Assembly: GCA_938049795.1 (NCBI GenBank)
Contig: CALLCD010000158.1
Location: 1-20,577, forward strand
Origin: an uncultured Hyphomonadaceae bacterium
GTDB taxonomy: Bacteria > Pseudomonadota > Alphaproteobacteria > Caulobacterales > Hyphomonadaceae
Direction of reading: 5' to 3'
DNA length: 20,577 nt
Within the stretch, counting starts at the first letter, position 1. Each line of letters starts with the position of its first letter. Shown piece after piece: positions 7,970 to 16,290 of this stretch. The position numbers and the translations under genes are program-made. The notes beneath the pieces are model-generated. The model saw only the letters and a program-made list of their open reading frames with translations. It made no database searches and was not told the DNA's origin.

Positions 7970-10008
7970 TCGACATTACCCGCCTTGGTTTTGACCCCCT
8001 GCTCGGCACACCGTGGCTGATCGCGCTCGGCCTTCTCGCCTTTGCCGCATGGATCGCCTACATCATTCTGCGCGGACGGGCATGGCTCACCCGCGGCACC
8101 GTGCTCAGCCTGCTCGCCCTTGCCCTCGCCAATCCCGCCCTCGTCCGCGAACAACGCGACCCATTGCCCTCGGTCGTCGCCGTCATTCTCGACCAGTCCG
8201 AAAGCATGGGCTTTGGCGACAGACAAGCCGCCGCCGACAACGCCTACACCGCGCTGACCGAACAATTGCGCGCCGACCCCACCCTCGAAGTGCGCACACT
8301 TAAATCAAGCGCCAAAGCCAATGGCACAGACCTCTTCACCGCGCTCGAAGGCCTCATGGCCGATGTCCCACGCGACCGCATCGCCGGCTCCATCCTGATC
8401 ACCGACGGACAAGTCCACGATGTCCCCACCCCGCCAACAAACGCCAACCCACTCGGCCCGGTACATGGGCTGATCGTCGGCGACGCCTCACGCGGGGACC
8501 GGCGCGTCGAAATCGTCAATGGCCCGACCTTCGGCATTGTCGGCGAAACGGCCGAATACATGCTCCGCGTAGACGATCCCGTCGGCGGCACAGTCCAACT
8601 CGACATCTCGCTCAATGGCCAACGCCTTCGCACCGTCGATGTCGAAGTCGGTGTCGATACGCCCCTCGCCATCGAGATCGAGCGGCGCGGCGACAACATC
8701 CTCGTCATCGAAGCCCCGGCGGGCACCCAAGAACTGACCCTCGCCAACAATCGCACCGCCGCCACCGTGTCCGGCGTCCGAGACCGGCTGCGCGTTCTGC
8801 TGATCACCGGACGCCCCAATCCCGGCGGGCGGGTCTGGCGCGACCTGCTCAAATCCGACCCGCAAGTCGATCTCGTCCACTTCACCATTCTCAGATCCGT
8901 CTACTCACAGGACTTTACCCCCAATGAGGAATTGGCACTCATCCCTTTCCCGACCGACGAATTGTTCGAAGACAAGCTCAAAGAATTCGACCTGATCATC
9001 TTCGACCAATATGAACGCTCCGGCATGGTCACTTGGGAATATCTCAACAATATCGCCACCTATGTCGAAGAAGGCGGCGCCTTGATGATTACCGCAGGCC
9101 AACAATTTGCCGGTGGCGGCTCCCTCGCGCGTACCCCCCTCGCCAGCGTCCTGCCCGCTGTGCCAACCGGCGACATCATCACAGGCCCGATTGTGCCCAG
9201 CATCACCGAAGACGGCGCGCGCCATTCAGTGACATTGCCGCTGGCCAGAAGGAGTTGGGGCCAATGGCAACGCTATATCGGAGCCGAAGCGCGGGCCGGT
9301 GATATTCTGATGTCGGCGGGCGAAGATGATGCCCCCTTGCTGATTGTTGACCGCGTGGGCACAGGCCGTGTCGGGCTTTTACTTAGCGACCAGATCTGGC
9401 TCTGGGCGCGCGGCTCTGATGGCGGCGGCCCGTTTTCAGAGCTGACCCGCCGTCTCGTCCACTGGATGATGAAAGAGCCCGAACTTGAAGAACGCCAGCT
9501 CTCCCTCGTCACCAATGGCGACACAGCCCGCATCAATCTACGCACCCTCTCGCCCCGCCCCGCCCCGCTCCAGCTTATCGACCCCGAAGAAGGCGTCACA
9601 ACCCCCCAATGGCACGAAACCGGCCCGGGCCAATACACAGCCGACGCCCCGATTGACGGGCTTGGCCTCTACCGCGCTGAATCCGGCGACCTCGAAGCCG
9701 TCGCCCTGAACGGCCCCGCCAATCCGCGCGAATACGAAGATCTGCGCTCGACCACCGACGTGCTTACCCCCGTCGCCAGCGCAACCGGCGGCGCAGTCTA
9801 CAGGCTAAACCGCGACGGCGGCGACCGGCCCGAGATCAGACGGGTCTCAAGGCGCGCAGACGCGGCCGGAAACAACTGGCTCGGCCTGCGCGAACGCGAT
9901 GCCTACACCGTCCGTGACAGCCGCTCGACACAGCTCCTGCCCGGCTGGCTCGGCGCTTTGCTGATCGCGATCTTCATGCTGCTCGCCTGGCGACGCGAAG
10001 GGCAATAG
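7966..10008 (+). CDS. VWA-like membrane protein with amidotransferase-like domain
   Basis: The last gene of the MoxR operon encodes 680 residues. Two N-terminal membrane segments (about 15-36 and 43-60) are followed by a VWA-like domain. Its metal-ion site is intact in its first part (DQSES, D76/S78/S80) and has a second Asp in ITDG (145-148). A beta-sandwich-like region (about 180-270) leads into a glutamine-amidotransferase-like domain (about 275-400) without the catalytic Cys: the nucleophile-elbow position reads MITAGQQFAGGG. A single C-terminal membrane helix (about 661-675) ends in RREGQ, so most of the protein is probably periplasmic. The start overlaps the DUF4159 gene stop as ATGA. 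Such proteins are inferred to assemble with MoxR and DUF58 at the membrane; the client is unknown. Confidence 0.88.
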   Translation: MIDITRLGFDPLLGTPWLIALGLLAFAAWIAYIILRGRAWLTRGTVLSLLALALANPALVREQRDPLPSVVAVILDQSESMGFGDRQAAADNAYTALTEQLRADPTLEVRTLKSSAKANGTDLFTALEGLMADVPRDRIAGSILITDGQVHDVPTPPTNANPLGPVHGLIVGDASRGDRRVEIVNGPTFGIVGETAEYMLRVDDPVGGTVQLDISLNGQRLRTVDVEVGVDTPLAIEIERRGDNILVIEAPAGTQELTLANNRTAATVSGVRDRLRVLLITGRPNPGGRVWRDLLKSDPQVDLVHFTILRSVYSQDFTPNEELALIPFPTDELFEDKLKEFDLIIFDQYERSGMVTWEYLNNIATYVEEGGALMITAGQQFAGGGSLARTPLASVLPAVPTGDIITGPIVPSITEDGARHSVTLPLARRSWGQWQRYIGAEARAGDILMSAGEDDAPLLIVDRVGTGRVGLLLSDQIWLWARGSDGGGPFSELTRRLVHWMMKEPELEERQLSLVTNGDTARINLRTLSPRPAPLQLIDPEEGVTTPQWHETGPGQYTADAPIDGLGLYRAESGDLEAVALNGPANPREYEDLRSTTDVLTPVASATGGAVYRLNRDGGDRPEIRRVSRRADAAGNNWLGLRERDAYTVRDSRSTQLLPGWLGALLIAIFMLLAWRREGQ

Positions 10009-10018
10009 ATAAACTGTC

Positions 10019-10050
10019 TTGAAAGCGGAGACTTTTTGAAGGCGGAGACT
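10019..10050. repeat. Tandem 15-bp direct repeat at the 3' end of the SRP RNA gene
   Basis: TTGAAAGCGGAGACT at 10019-10033 is repeated as TTGAAGGCGGAGACT at 10036-10050, with one mismatch and a 17-bp period. The second copy is the 3' end of the SRP RNA read on the minus strand, so the first looks like a short local duplication just beyond the gene. It lies immediately after the stop of the upstream plus-strand operon. Confidence 0.75.
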
Positions 10051-10136
10051 GGCGAACGACCCGAATGAAACTCGTTAGGGCTGCTTCCTTCCGGATCTGA
10101 CCCGGTTGGCGAGCGATCCGTCCGCCACCAGCCTCC
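10044..10136 (-). ncRNA. ffs: Signal recognition particle RNA (4.5S, small bacterial type)
   Basis: This RNA binds Ffh to form the bacterial SRP, which targets nascent membrane proteins to FtsY and the translocon. On the minus strand the conserved core reads GTCAGATCCGGAAGGAAGCA (10101-10082), with the GGAA tetraloop and the asymmetric and symmetric internal loops that bind the Ffh M domain. The ends pair: GGAGGCTGG at 10136-10128 with CCAGTCTCC at 10052-10044, nine pairs including one G-U. I take the gene as about 93 nt; the exact ends are inferred from this helix. It lies antisense in the gap between the MoxR operon and the M16 protease gene, with its own promoter. The core has A at 10096 where the common form has G. 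Confidence 0.93.
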
Positions 10137-10143
10137 TAAACGC

Positions 10144-10172
10144 TATATCGTGCGAACCCGCCGAGATTGCAA
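10144..10172 (-). promoter_or_regulatory. Promoter of the SRP RNA gene
   Basis: On the minus strand a TTGCAA (10172-10167) is followed after exactly 17 bp by GATATA (10149-10144). The inferred RNA 5' end at 10136 lies seven bases further on. Spacing and position fit a housekeeping-sigma promoter for a constitutive RNA. It is not experimentally confirmed. Confidence 0.6.
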
Positions 10173-10277
10173 GCACGCAAATACCGTTTCGCGTCCATTC
10201 ACGTAATGTTTGTATAACAGCGATTGCACCCCGCGCCCCACACGTTAAGGTCGGCCCCAGCACAAAAGGATCGGAAC

Positions 10278-13157
10278 ATGACGTCGAGAATCTTCATTAT
10301 TGCTGCCCTGTCAGCCAGTCTTGCAATCCTCGCAGCCTGCTCCAGCCCTGACCCCACCCCAGACCCCACAGCCAGCTCAGATCAGCCCGCAGCCACATAT
10401 GATCTCGAAACCGCGACATGGATGCACGACGCCAGCGATCTGACCCCAGAAGACGGCGTCATCTTCGGCCAATTGGGCAATGGCATGCGCTATATCATCA
10501 TGCAGAATGACCGGCCCGAAAACACCGCCTCCATGCGCCTGCGGATCGACGCGGGATCGCTCAACGAGGCCGACAATCAACGTGGCATTTCCCACTTTCT
10601 CGAACACATGGCCTTTAACGGATCGGAAAATGTCCCCGAAGGCGAAATGATCAAGATCCTCGAACGCTTCGGCCTCGCTTTCGGGCCAGACACAAACGCC
10701 TTTACAAGTTTCGACCAGATCCAGTACCAGCTCGATCTGCCCTCCACCGAACAGGACATGCTCGACACCGGCTTCTTCCTGATGCGCGAGACGGCAAGCA
10801 ATCTCACCCTCGACCCCGAAGCCATCGATAAAGAGCGCGGCGTCATCGCCTCCGAAGCCCGCGCCCGCAATTCGGTCGGCCTGCGCGCCGCCTTGCAGTC
10901 CACCCGCTTCCAATTGCCAGACACCATCGCCGCCGACCGTTTCCCGATTGGCGACCTTGAGGTCATCGCCACCGCAGACCGCGAACGCTTCGTCGAGATC
11001 TATCATGCCAGCTACCGGCCCGAGCGCGCCACCTTCGTCATCGTCGGCGATTTCGACCCCGAAGCCATCCGTACAGAGATCGAGAAAAGCTTTGGCGACT
11101 GGCAAGGCGTCGGCACAGCCCCGCCCGCCCCCGACATTGGCAGCGTCGATGCAGATCGCCCCACCGAGGCCGATGTCTTTTATGATCCTGACACCAGCAC
11201 CTCCGTTTCAATCCGCATCGTCAAGCCCTTTTCCCGCTTGCCTGACACCGCCGCCCAGCGCCGACAAAACCTGATCGACACACTCGGCCACCGCATCCTC
11301 AATCGCCGCTTTGCCGCCCTTGCCCGTCAGCCAGATGCACCATTTATCGGGGCCGGTGCAGGCGATTCCAATTCCTTCAACATCGCCCAGAGCGTCGCGG
11401 TTACCGCCTCAACCACACCTGATGGCTGGCAAGACGGCCTCGCCGCGATCGAACAAGAATTGCGCCGCGCCATTGATTACGGCTTCTCTCAGGCCGAGAT
11501 TGACGAACAATTGGCCAATATCCGCACCGGCCTTGAAAACCAGATCGACCAGTTCGGCACACGCCTGACGCCAAGCCTTGCCCGTCAGCTTGCAGGCTCG
11601 GTCAACGAAACCGTCTTCACCACCCCCGCCTCCGGCCTCGAGCGCTTCGAAAAAGTCGCCGCCAGCCTGACCCCCGACATGGTCCACGAAGCCTTCAAAG
11701 CCCAATGGACCGGCGCCAATCCGCTCTTGCAACTCTCAACCAATGAACAAAGCCCGACCGCGCAAGACGATTTGCTCGCCGCCTATCGGGCAAGTCTCGC
11801 CATCCCCGTCACCGCCCCCCTCGCGCAGGAGAAACAGACCTTCGCCTACACAGATTTCGGCCCCGCCGGCGCCATCGTCTCCGACACCCGCATCGACGAT
11901 CTCGGCGTCCGCATGGTCCAGTTTGAAAACAATGTCCGCCTCAACATCAAAACCACCGATTTCGAGGACGCCATCATCCGCGTCTCGACCCTGATCGGCG
12001 GCGGCGAATTGGAGTTCCCCCAAGAACTTGACGGACTTGGCTCCCTGCTCGGCTTTTTCCCCGCAGGCGGGCTCGAAGCGCACTCGGTTGACCAATTGCA
12101 AACCCTGCTCGCAGGCCGCAGCGTCTCGTTCAATTTCGGCGCAGACACGCGCTATTTCGGCTCGAACGTCGCAACCACGCCGGACGATTTCGAACTGCAA
12201 ATGCAATTGCTCACCGCCATGATCACCGCCCCGGGCTTCCGCCCCGAAGCCGAACAGCAATACCGCCAGGCCATCGCCGCTTTTTATGAGACAATCGACG
12301 CAGAGCCCGGCGGTGTCGCAGCCCAGCTTGTGCCGCGCATTCTCAATAGCGGCGACACGCGCTTCGGCCTCGCCTCGGAGGAAGACCTGCTCAAGCGCAA
12401 TTTCGACGAACTCAAAGCCGTCACCATGCGCGCCTTTTCCGAAGGGGCCATCGAGATCGGCATTGTCGGCGACATCGACGAACAGGCCGCCATTGACACC
12501 GTCGCACGCACCTTCGGCGCATTGCCCACACGTCTCGCCGAACCGCTCGAATTTGACGCCGCACGACAATACAAATTCCCCGCAGACCGCGCGCCCATCA
12601 CCCTGACCCATGCCGGCCTGCCCGACAAAGCGCTCGCCTTGGTCTATTGGCCGACGGACAGCCGCGCCGACCAGAAAACCAATACCACCCAGACCCTCTT
12701 GCGCTCCGTCATGCGGCTCAAACTGACCGAAAAGCTGCGCGAAGAGCTTGGCGCAACCTACTCCCCCTCCGCCGACAGCGTCCGCTCCCCCATCTTCGAC
12801 GGCTATGGCTACCTGTCCGCATCAAGCAATGTCAAACCCGAAGACGTTGACCTTGTCATGACGGCGATTGACGAGATCGCCACCAGCATGGCCACCGGCG
12901 GCATCACCGAAGACGAGCTTCAACGCGCCCGCCAACCCGCACTGGAAAACATCGAGGAACAGCTCGAAAACAACAGCGTCTGGCTCGGCTATATCGACAC
13001 CGCCCAAACCGACCCGGACTTCCTCGCCGAAATCCGTACGCGGGCCGACACCTACAATTCGATCACCTTGGGCGACCTGACGGCTATGGCCGCCCAATAT
13101 CTCAAACCCGAAGAGGCGCTAAAAATCCGCATCATTTCTGAAAACTGGGACGGCTAA
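10278..13157 (+). CDS. M16 family zinc metalloprotease, lipoprotein (PqqL-like)
   Basis: This 959-residue predicted periplasmic peptidase has a lipoprotein signal whose lipobox LAAC puts the lipidated residue at C21. Ser at +2 suggests the outer membrane. The inverted zinc motif H106-F-L-E109-H110 is intact, and the distal ligand is E186 within EAIDKERGVIASE, at the spacing known for M16 (about 75 residues). Length and layout fit two M16 units of about 450 residues. The second half has no HxxEH, as in PqqL and other two-unit enzymes where the C-terminal unit is non-catalytic. It opens a two-gene operon, and NudC begins three bases after its stop. The ATG at 10278 has AAGGA upstream; a TTG at 10224 would bury the signal peptide. 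A TATAAC at 10213-10218 could be its -10 box, but no good -35 is visible. The substrate is unknown. Confidence 0.92.
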   Translation: MTSRIFIIAALSASLAILAACSSPDPTPDPTASSDQPAATYDLETATWMHDASDLTPEDGVIFGQLGNGMRYIIMQNDRPENTASMRLRIDAGSLNEADNQRGISHFLEHMAFNGSENVPEGEMIKILERFGLAFGPDTNAFTSFDQIQYQLDLPSTEQDMLDTGFFLMRETASNLTLDPEAIDKERGVIASEARARNSVGLRAALQSTRFQLPDTIAADRFPIGDLEVIATADRERFVEIYHASYRPERATFVIVGDFDPEAIRTEIEKSFGDWQGVGTAPPAPDIGSVDADRPTEADVFYDPDTSTSVSIRIVKPFSRLPDTAAQRRQNLIDTLGHRILNRRFAALARQPDAPFIGAGAGDSNSFNIAQSVAVTASTTPDGWQDGLAAIEQELRRAIDYGFSQAEIDEQLANIRTGLENQIDQFGTRLTPSLARQLAGSVNETVFTTPASGLERFEKVAASLTPDMVHEAFKAQWTGANPLLQLSTNEQSPTAQDDLLAAYRASLAIPVTAPLAQEKQTFAYTDFGPAGAIVSDTRIDDLGVRMVQFENNVRLNIKTTDFEDAIIRVSTLIGGGELEFPQELDGLGSLLGFFPAGGLEAHSVDQLQTLLAGRSVSFNFGADTRYFGSNVATTPDDFELQMQLLTAMITAPGFRPEAEQQYRQAIAAFYETIDAEPGGVAAQLVPRILNSGDTRFGLASEEDLLKRNFDELKAVTMRAFSEGAIEIGIVGDIDEQAAIDTVARTFGALPTRLAEPLEFDAARQYKFPADRAPITLTHAGLPDKALALVYWPTDSRADQKTNTTQTLLRSVMRLKLTEKLREELGATYSPSADSVRSPIFDGYGYLSASSNVKPEDVDLVMTAIDEIATSMATGGITEDELQRARQPALENIEEQLENNSVWLGYIDTAQTDPDFLAEIRTRADTYNSITLGDLTAMAAQYLKPEEALKIRIISENWDG

Positions 13158-13160
13158 CCC

Positions 13161-14081
13161 ATGCTTTTAACCTCGGACACAATGCCGCTCGCCAGCGCCG
13201 CAATTGACCGCGCCGCCCATCACCGGCTCGAAACGGACTGGCTCGATGCGGCCTTCAAAGCGCCCGATGTCCTCGTCTGCCTGTTCCAGAACGGCATGCC
13301 GCTCGTCCAAGACAATGGTGGCCTGCTATGGCTCGGCGCACAGGCGGCCTCCCTGTCTGGCATAGGCGAGCGGCTTTTCCTCGGCAAAGACAAAACCGGC
13401 GCAGCCATCTTCGCCCTCGACATGACGCTCGCCTTCAAGCTTGCCGCCGCCCCGATTGCAGGCCTCGGCGATTTCACCGAAGCCCGCATGGCGTTCGGGG
13501 CCATGTCCCCTATGGACGCCAATCTCGCCTCCACCGCGCGCTCCCTGTTCGAATGGCACAAGGCGCACGGCTTTTGCGCCAATTGCGGCGCAGCCTCCGC
13601 CGTTCGGGAAGCGGGCTGGAAACGCGCCTGCCCGTCTTGCGAGCGCGAACATTTCCCGCGCACCGATCCGGTCGCCATCATGCTGGCCGTCAGCGGCGAC
13701 AAATGCCTGCTCGGTCGCCAGAGCCTCTGGCCCGCAGGTTTCTTCTCGTGTCTCGCCGGTTTCATCGAGCCGGGCGAAACGGTCGAACAAGGCGCCGTGC
13801 GCGAATTGCTCGAAGAAGCGGGCATCCGGTCCAATGCCGCAAGCGCCGAATACCTCTTCGCCCAGCCCTGGCCCTTCCCGTCCTCCTTGATGATGGGCCT
13901 CATCATAAAGGCCGAAACCGAAGACATCACCGTGGACAAAACCGAACTAGACGAAGCCCGCTGGTTCACCCGCGAGGAAGCCCGCGCCATCATTGCCGGC
14001 ACACACGCCGAAGTCTTCGCCCCGCCCGAAATGGCCGTCGCCCATCACATCTTGCGCGTCTGGTCAGAGCGCGAAAGCTAG
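13161..14081 (+). CDS. nudC: NAD(H) pyrophosphatase / RNA deNADding Nudix hydrolase NudC
   Basis: NudC splits NAD(H) to NMN(H) and AMP and also removes NAD caps from RNA 5' ends. This 306-residue protein has all the hallmarks. A zinc ribbon has C139, C142, C157 and C160, followed by HFPRTDPVAIM. The Nudix box GFIEPGETVEQGAVRELLEE begins at G200, and the NADH-specific AQPWPFPSS lies at 234-242, close to the SQPWPFPxS signature. The N-terminal domain is poorly conserved, as is normal for the family. The first ATG follows the M16 stop by three bases; a second in-frame ATG at 13182 is possible. Its stop codon overlaps that of the convergent YHS gene in the shared sequence CTAG. There is no reason to link it functionally to the M16 protease beyond cotranscription. 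Confidence 0.95.
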   Translation: MLLTSDTMPLASAAIDRAAHHRLETDWLDAAFKAPDVLVCLFQNGMPLVQDNGGLLWLGAQAASLSGIGERLFLGKDKTGAAIFALDMTLAFKLAAAPIAGLGDFTEARMAFGAMSPMDANLASTARSLFEWHKAHGFCANCGAASAVREAGWKRACPSCEREHFPRTDPVAIMLAVSGDKCLLGRQSLWPAGFFSCLAGFIEPGETVEQGAVRELLEEAGIRSNAASAEYLFAQPWPFPSSLMMGLIIKAETEDITVDKTELDEARWFTREEARAIIAGTHAEVFAPPEMAVAHHILRVWSERES

Positions 14082-14578
14082 GAACCGTGCGGCGCTGCCT
14101 CACCGGACACAGACGACCCCACAACCTCCGGCCAAGCCGCATCCGCCGCCTCGATAAAGCCGTCCCGATCCGCATCCCATTTGCGCTGGACCCGTCGGCT
14201 GTAATTCAGATAAAGCCGCCCATCGACAATCGCCCAATGCTCGGGCTTGCCCGCCGCTGTCTGGCCTTTCGCCGCTGCCCACGCACAATACCCGCCATAT
14301 TGCGGCGCATATTTTTCCGGATCAGCCCGAAACAGATCAAGATTTTCCTGACTGGCAAACTGGAACACCGCGCCCTGATAGTCGGTCGAAAACGCCGCAT
14401 CCCCCTTGGTCGGAGCGCCAACAGTAAAATACGCCACCGCATCATAGCCCCCGAGCGCGAGGTCCGAATTGCGCTTGGTATAAATCGGCGCCGTATCGCT
14501 GTCACCAAACGCCGGCAAAATCATCGCCGCCGCCCCACCCATCAGCAGCAAGACCAGCAAAATCGCACGAAGTGTCAT
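14078..14578 (-). CDS. Secreted YHS domain protein
   Basis: This 166-residue protein has an N-terminal hydrophobic segment (about 4-24, AILLVLLLMGGAAAMILPAF) that is a signal peptide or anchor, so the domain should be periplasmic. The YHS-type core follows: LALGGYDAVAYF (about 40-51), FSTDYQGAVFQFAS, then PQYGGYCAWA and GRLYLNYSRRVQRKWDAD. YHS domains are small, metal- or copper-associated modules. This subgroup of secreted YHS proteins includes members with selenocysteine; the Cys in GGYCAWA is probably at the corresponding place, which is from memory rather than alignment. The C-terminal DRDGFIEAADAAWPEVV is a family feature, though it resembles an EF-hand loop. A strong GGAGG lies eight bases upstream of the ATG. 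It is transcribed towards nudC with overlapping stops and has no partner in an operon. Function unknown. Confidence 0.85.
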   Translation of the reverse strand: MTLRAILLVLLLMGGAAAMILPAFGDSDTAPIYTKRNSDLALGGYDAVAYFTVGAPTKGDAAFSTDYQGAVFQFASQENLDLFRADPEKYAPQYGGYCAWAAAKGQTAAGKPEHWAIVDGRLYLNYSRRVQRKWDADRDGFIEAADAAWPEVVGSSVSGEAAPHGS

Positions 14579-14683
14579 GAGCCTGACCTCCTATCTATCC
14601 GGCCTCAAACATAATGCGCGCCGCCCCCCGCGCCAAGAAACACGCCGCCCACACACACTCACATCTGCGCGAGCGCGTCTTCG

Positions 14684-15526
14684 CTACCGATCGCGCATCC
14701 GCCGCTCGCCCGCGCCGAACACGCCGATAATCTTGAACATGGTCGAAAAGAAGCCAAGCTCCTCAAGCGCCAATTGGACATGGCGCTCATCGGGGTGACC
14801 TTCAATCTCGGCATAAAACTGCGTCGCCGTGAACGAGCCGCCAAGCTGATAGCTCTCAAGCTTGGTCATATTCACCCCATTGGTCGCAAACCCGCCCATC
14901 ACCTTGTAAAGCGCGGCGGGAATATTGCGCACCTGAAAGATAAACGCCGTGACCGTCCGCCCCTCTTTGCTCTGCCGGTCGCCGGGGTCGGGCGACATGA
15001 TCACAAACCGCGTCGTATTGTGCTCGGCGTCCTCAATATCCCGCGCCAGAATCTCTAGCCCGTAAACCGACGCTGCAAGCTCCGGCGCAATCGCCGCCAC
15101 CGACGCCTCGCCCAATTCGGCCACCTCCCGCGCAGCCCCCGCCGTATCCGCAGCCGTCACCGCTTCAATCGAGTGCTCTCGCAAAAACCCGCGGCACTGG
15201 CCAAGCCCCATAATGTGCGACCGCGCCTTTTGCACATCGGCAAGCTTGGTCCCCGGCAAAGCCATCAGCTGAAACCGGATCGGCAGATAATATTCGGCAA
15301 TGATCGACAGCGAGGTCTGCGGCAAAATATGGTGAATGTCCGCCACCCGTCCGGCAATCGTATTGTCCACCGGGATCATCGCCAGATCAGCCTGACCGGA
15401 TTCGACCGCATGAAACACATCCTCAAACGTCCGGCACGGCAACGGCGTCATGTCGGGATAGGCGTCCGAACAGGCAATGTGCGAATTGGCACCCGGTTCC
15501 CCCTGATAGGCAATTTTCTTGGTCAT
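14684..15526 (-). CDS. pheA: Prephenate dehydratase with C-terminal ACT domain
   Basis: Converts prephenate to phenylpyruvate in phenylalanine synthesis. It is a cytoplasmic, monofunctional 280-residue enzyme with no chorismate mutase domain fused. The catalytic domain spans about 3-180 and includes the conserved TRF at 172-174, in HNTTRFVIMSPDPG. The ACT domain (about 192-272) should bind phenylalanine for feedback inhibition; the region GVNMTKLESYQLGG (217-230) replaces the ESRP of many homologues, a variant I know from alphaproteobacteria. The start overlaps the kdsB stop as ATGA, so the two are cotranscribed. This kdsB-pheA pair divergent from a cytochrome c gene is known alphaproteobacterial synteny. 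The 105 bp after its stop hold no clear terminator. Confidence 0.95.
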   Translation of the reverse strand: MTKKIAYQGEPGANSHIACSDAYPDMTPLPCRTFEDVFHAVESGQADLAMIPVDNTIAGRVADIHHILPQTSLSIIAEYYLPIRFQLMALPGTKLADVQKARSHIMGLGQCRGFLREHSIEAVTAADTAGAAREVAELGEASVAAIAPELAASVYGLEILARDIEDAEHNTTRFVIMSPDPGDRQSKEGRTVTAFIFQVRNIPAALYKVMGGFATNGVNMTKLESYQLGGSFTATQFYAEIEGHPDERHVQLALEELGFFSTMFKIIGVFGAGERRMRDR

Positions 15527-16281
15527 GAGTGTCTTTCAATTGGAGGCTTGGCAAAAAACCGCCGCGCCGCTTCGAGATCTTCGGGCGTGTCTACACCATT
15601 TGGCGGCGGTCCGTCCAAAATCGCGCAATCAATCACAAGGCCGAGCTCCAGCGCGCGCAATTGTTCCAGCCGTTCGGACACCTCCAGCCCGCTCGGCGGC
15701 GCGCTGACAAAGCGCTCAAGGGCGGCGCGCTTATAAGCATAAACACCAATATGATGATATTTCGCCCCCTCGCCATGAGGCACGCAGCTGCGCGAAAAAT
15801 AAAGCGCCCGCGCAGTCCGCCCATCGCCCCGCCGCGCCAGCACCGCTTTGACAACATTAGGATCGGCAAGCTCCTTGGCGTCAGTGATCTGCGACACAAG
15901 GCTTGCAATATCGCAATCGGCATCCGCCTCAAGCACATCGATCACCGCCTGCAGCGCGGACGGCTCAAGCGTCGGCATATCGCCCTGCAAATTGATGATC
16001 CGGTCATAGTCCCCGCGCGAATCAATCAGATTGGCCGCAGCATGCACCCTGTCACTGCCCGACGGCAGGTCCGGATCGGTCAAAACCGCCTCAAAGCCTG
16101 CCCGTTCGACACTGTCCGCAATCGCTTTATCCGCCGCCGCCACGGCCACCCGGCCCACCCCCGACGCCGTCGCCAGCGCGCAAACCCGTTCGATCATGGG
16201 GACACCGCCAATATCGGCCAAAGGCTTTCCGGGCAGGCGCGTCGCCTCCAAACGGGCGGGAATCAGGATCAAAACGCTCAT
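15523..16281 (-). CDS. kdsB: 3-deoxy-manno-octulosonate cytidylyltransferase (CMP-KDO synthetase)
   Basis: Activates KDO with CTP to CMP-KDO for the inner core of lipopolysaccharide, in the cytoplasm. The 252-residue protein has the nucleotide-binding start IPARLEATRLPGKPLADIGG (7-26), SGSDRVH (74-80), NLQGDMP (97-103), PNVVKAV (141-147), YHHIGVYAYKR (175-185), ERLEQLR (203-209) and the terminal PPPNGVDTPEDLEAAR. All are family hallmarks. It is the first gene of a two-gene operon, overlapping pheA by 4 bp. No convincing Shine-Dalgarno sequence precedes its ATG. A GC-rich inverted repeat lies 10-24 bases upstream in its leader and could affect initiation. Its presence fits a Gram-negative envelope with KDO-containing LPS. 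Confidence 0.95.
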   Translation of the reverse strand: MSVLILIPARLEATRLPGKPLADIGGVPMIERVCALATASGVGRVAVAAADKAIADSVERAGFEAVLTDPDLPSGSDRVHAAANLIDSRGDYDRIINLQGDMPTLEPSALQAVIDVLEADADCDIASLVSQITDAKELADPNVVKAVLARRGDGRTARALYFSRSCVPHGEGAKYHHIGVYAYKRAALERFVSAPPSGLEVSERLEQLRALELGLVIDCAILDGPPPNGVDTPEDLEAARRFFAKPPIERHS

Positions 16282-16290
16282 TTCGCTGAT

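Noticed and set aside
10224..10277. Longer M16 protease starting at TTG 10224
   Set aside because: It would place 18 residues before a good lipoprotein signal; the ATG at 10278 has an AAGGA ribosome site.
14112..14160. EF-hand-like calcium loop (DADRDGFIEAAD) in the YHS protein
   Set aside because: As far as I recall, secreted YHS relatives have a similar D...GxIxxADxxWP ending without the calcium-binding spacing, so the match is probably coincidental.
13328..14614. 428-codon plus-strand frame across nudC and the YHS gene
   Set aside because: It is extremely Arg-rich and shadows two genes with clear family motifs in other frames.
14579..14683. Regulatory RNA or terminator in the 105-bp gap between pheA and the YHS gene
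   Set aside because: Only a short GT-repeat and the YHS ribosome site are visible; no convincing stem-loop was found.
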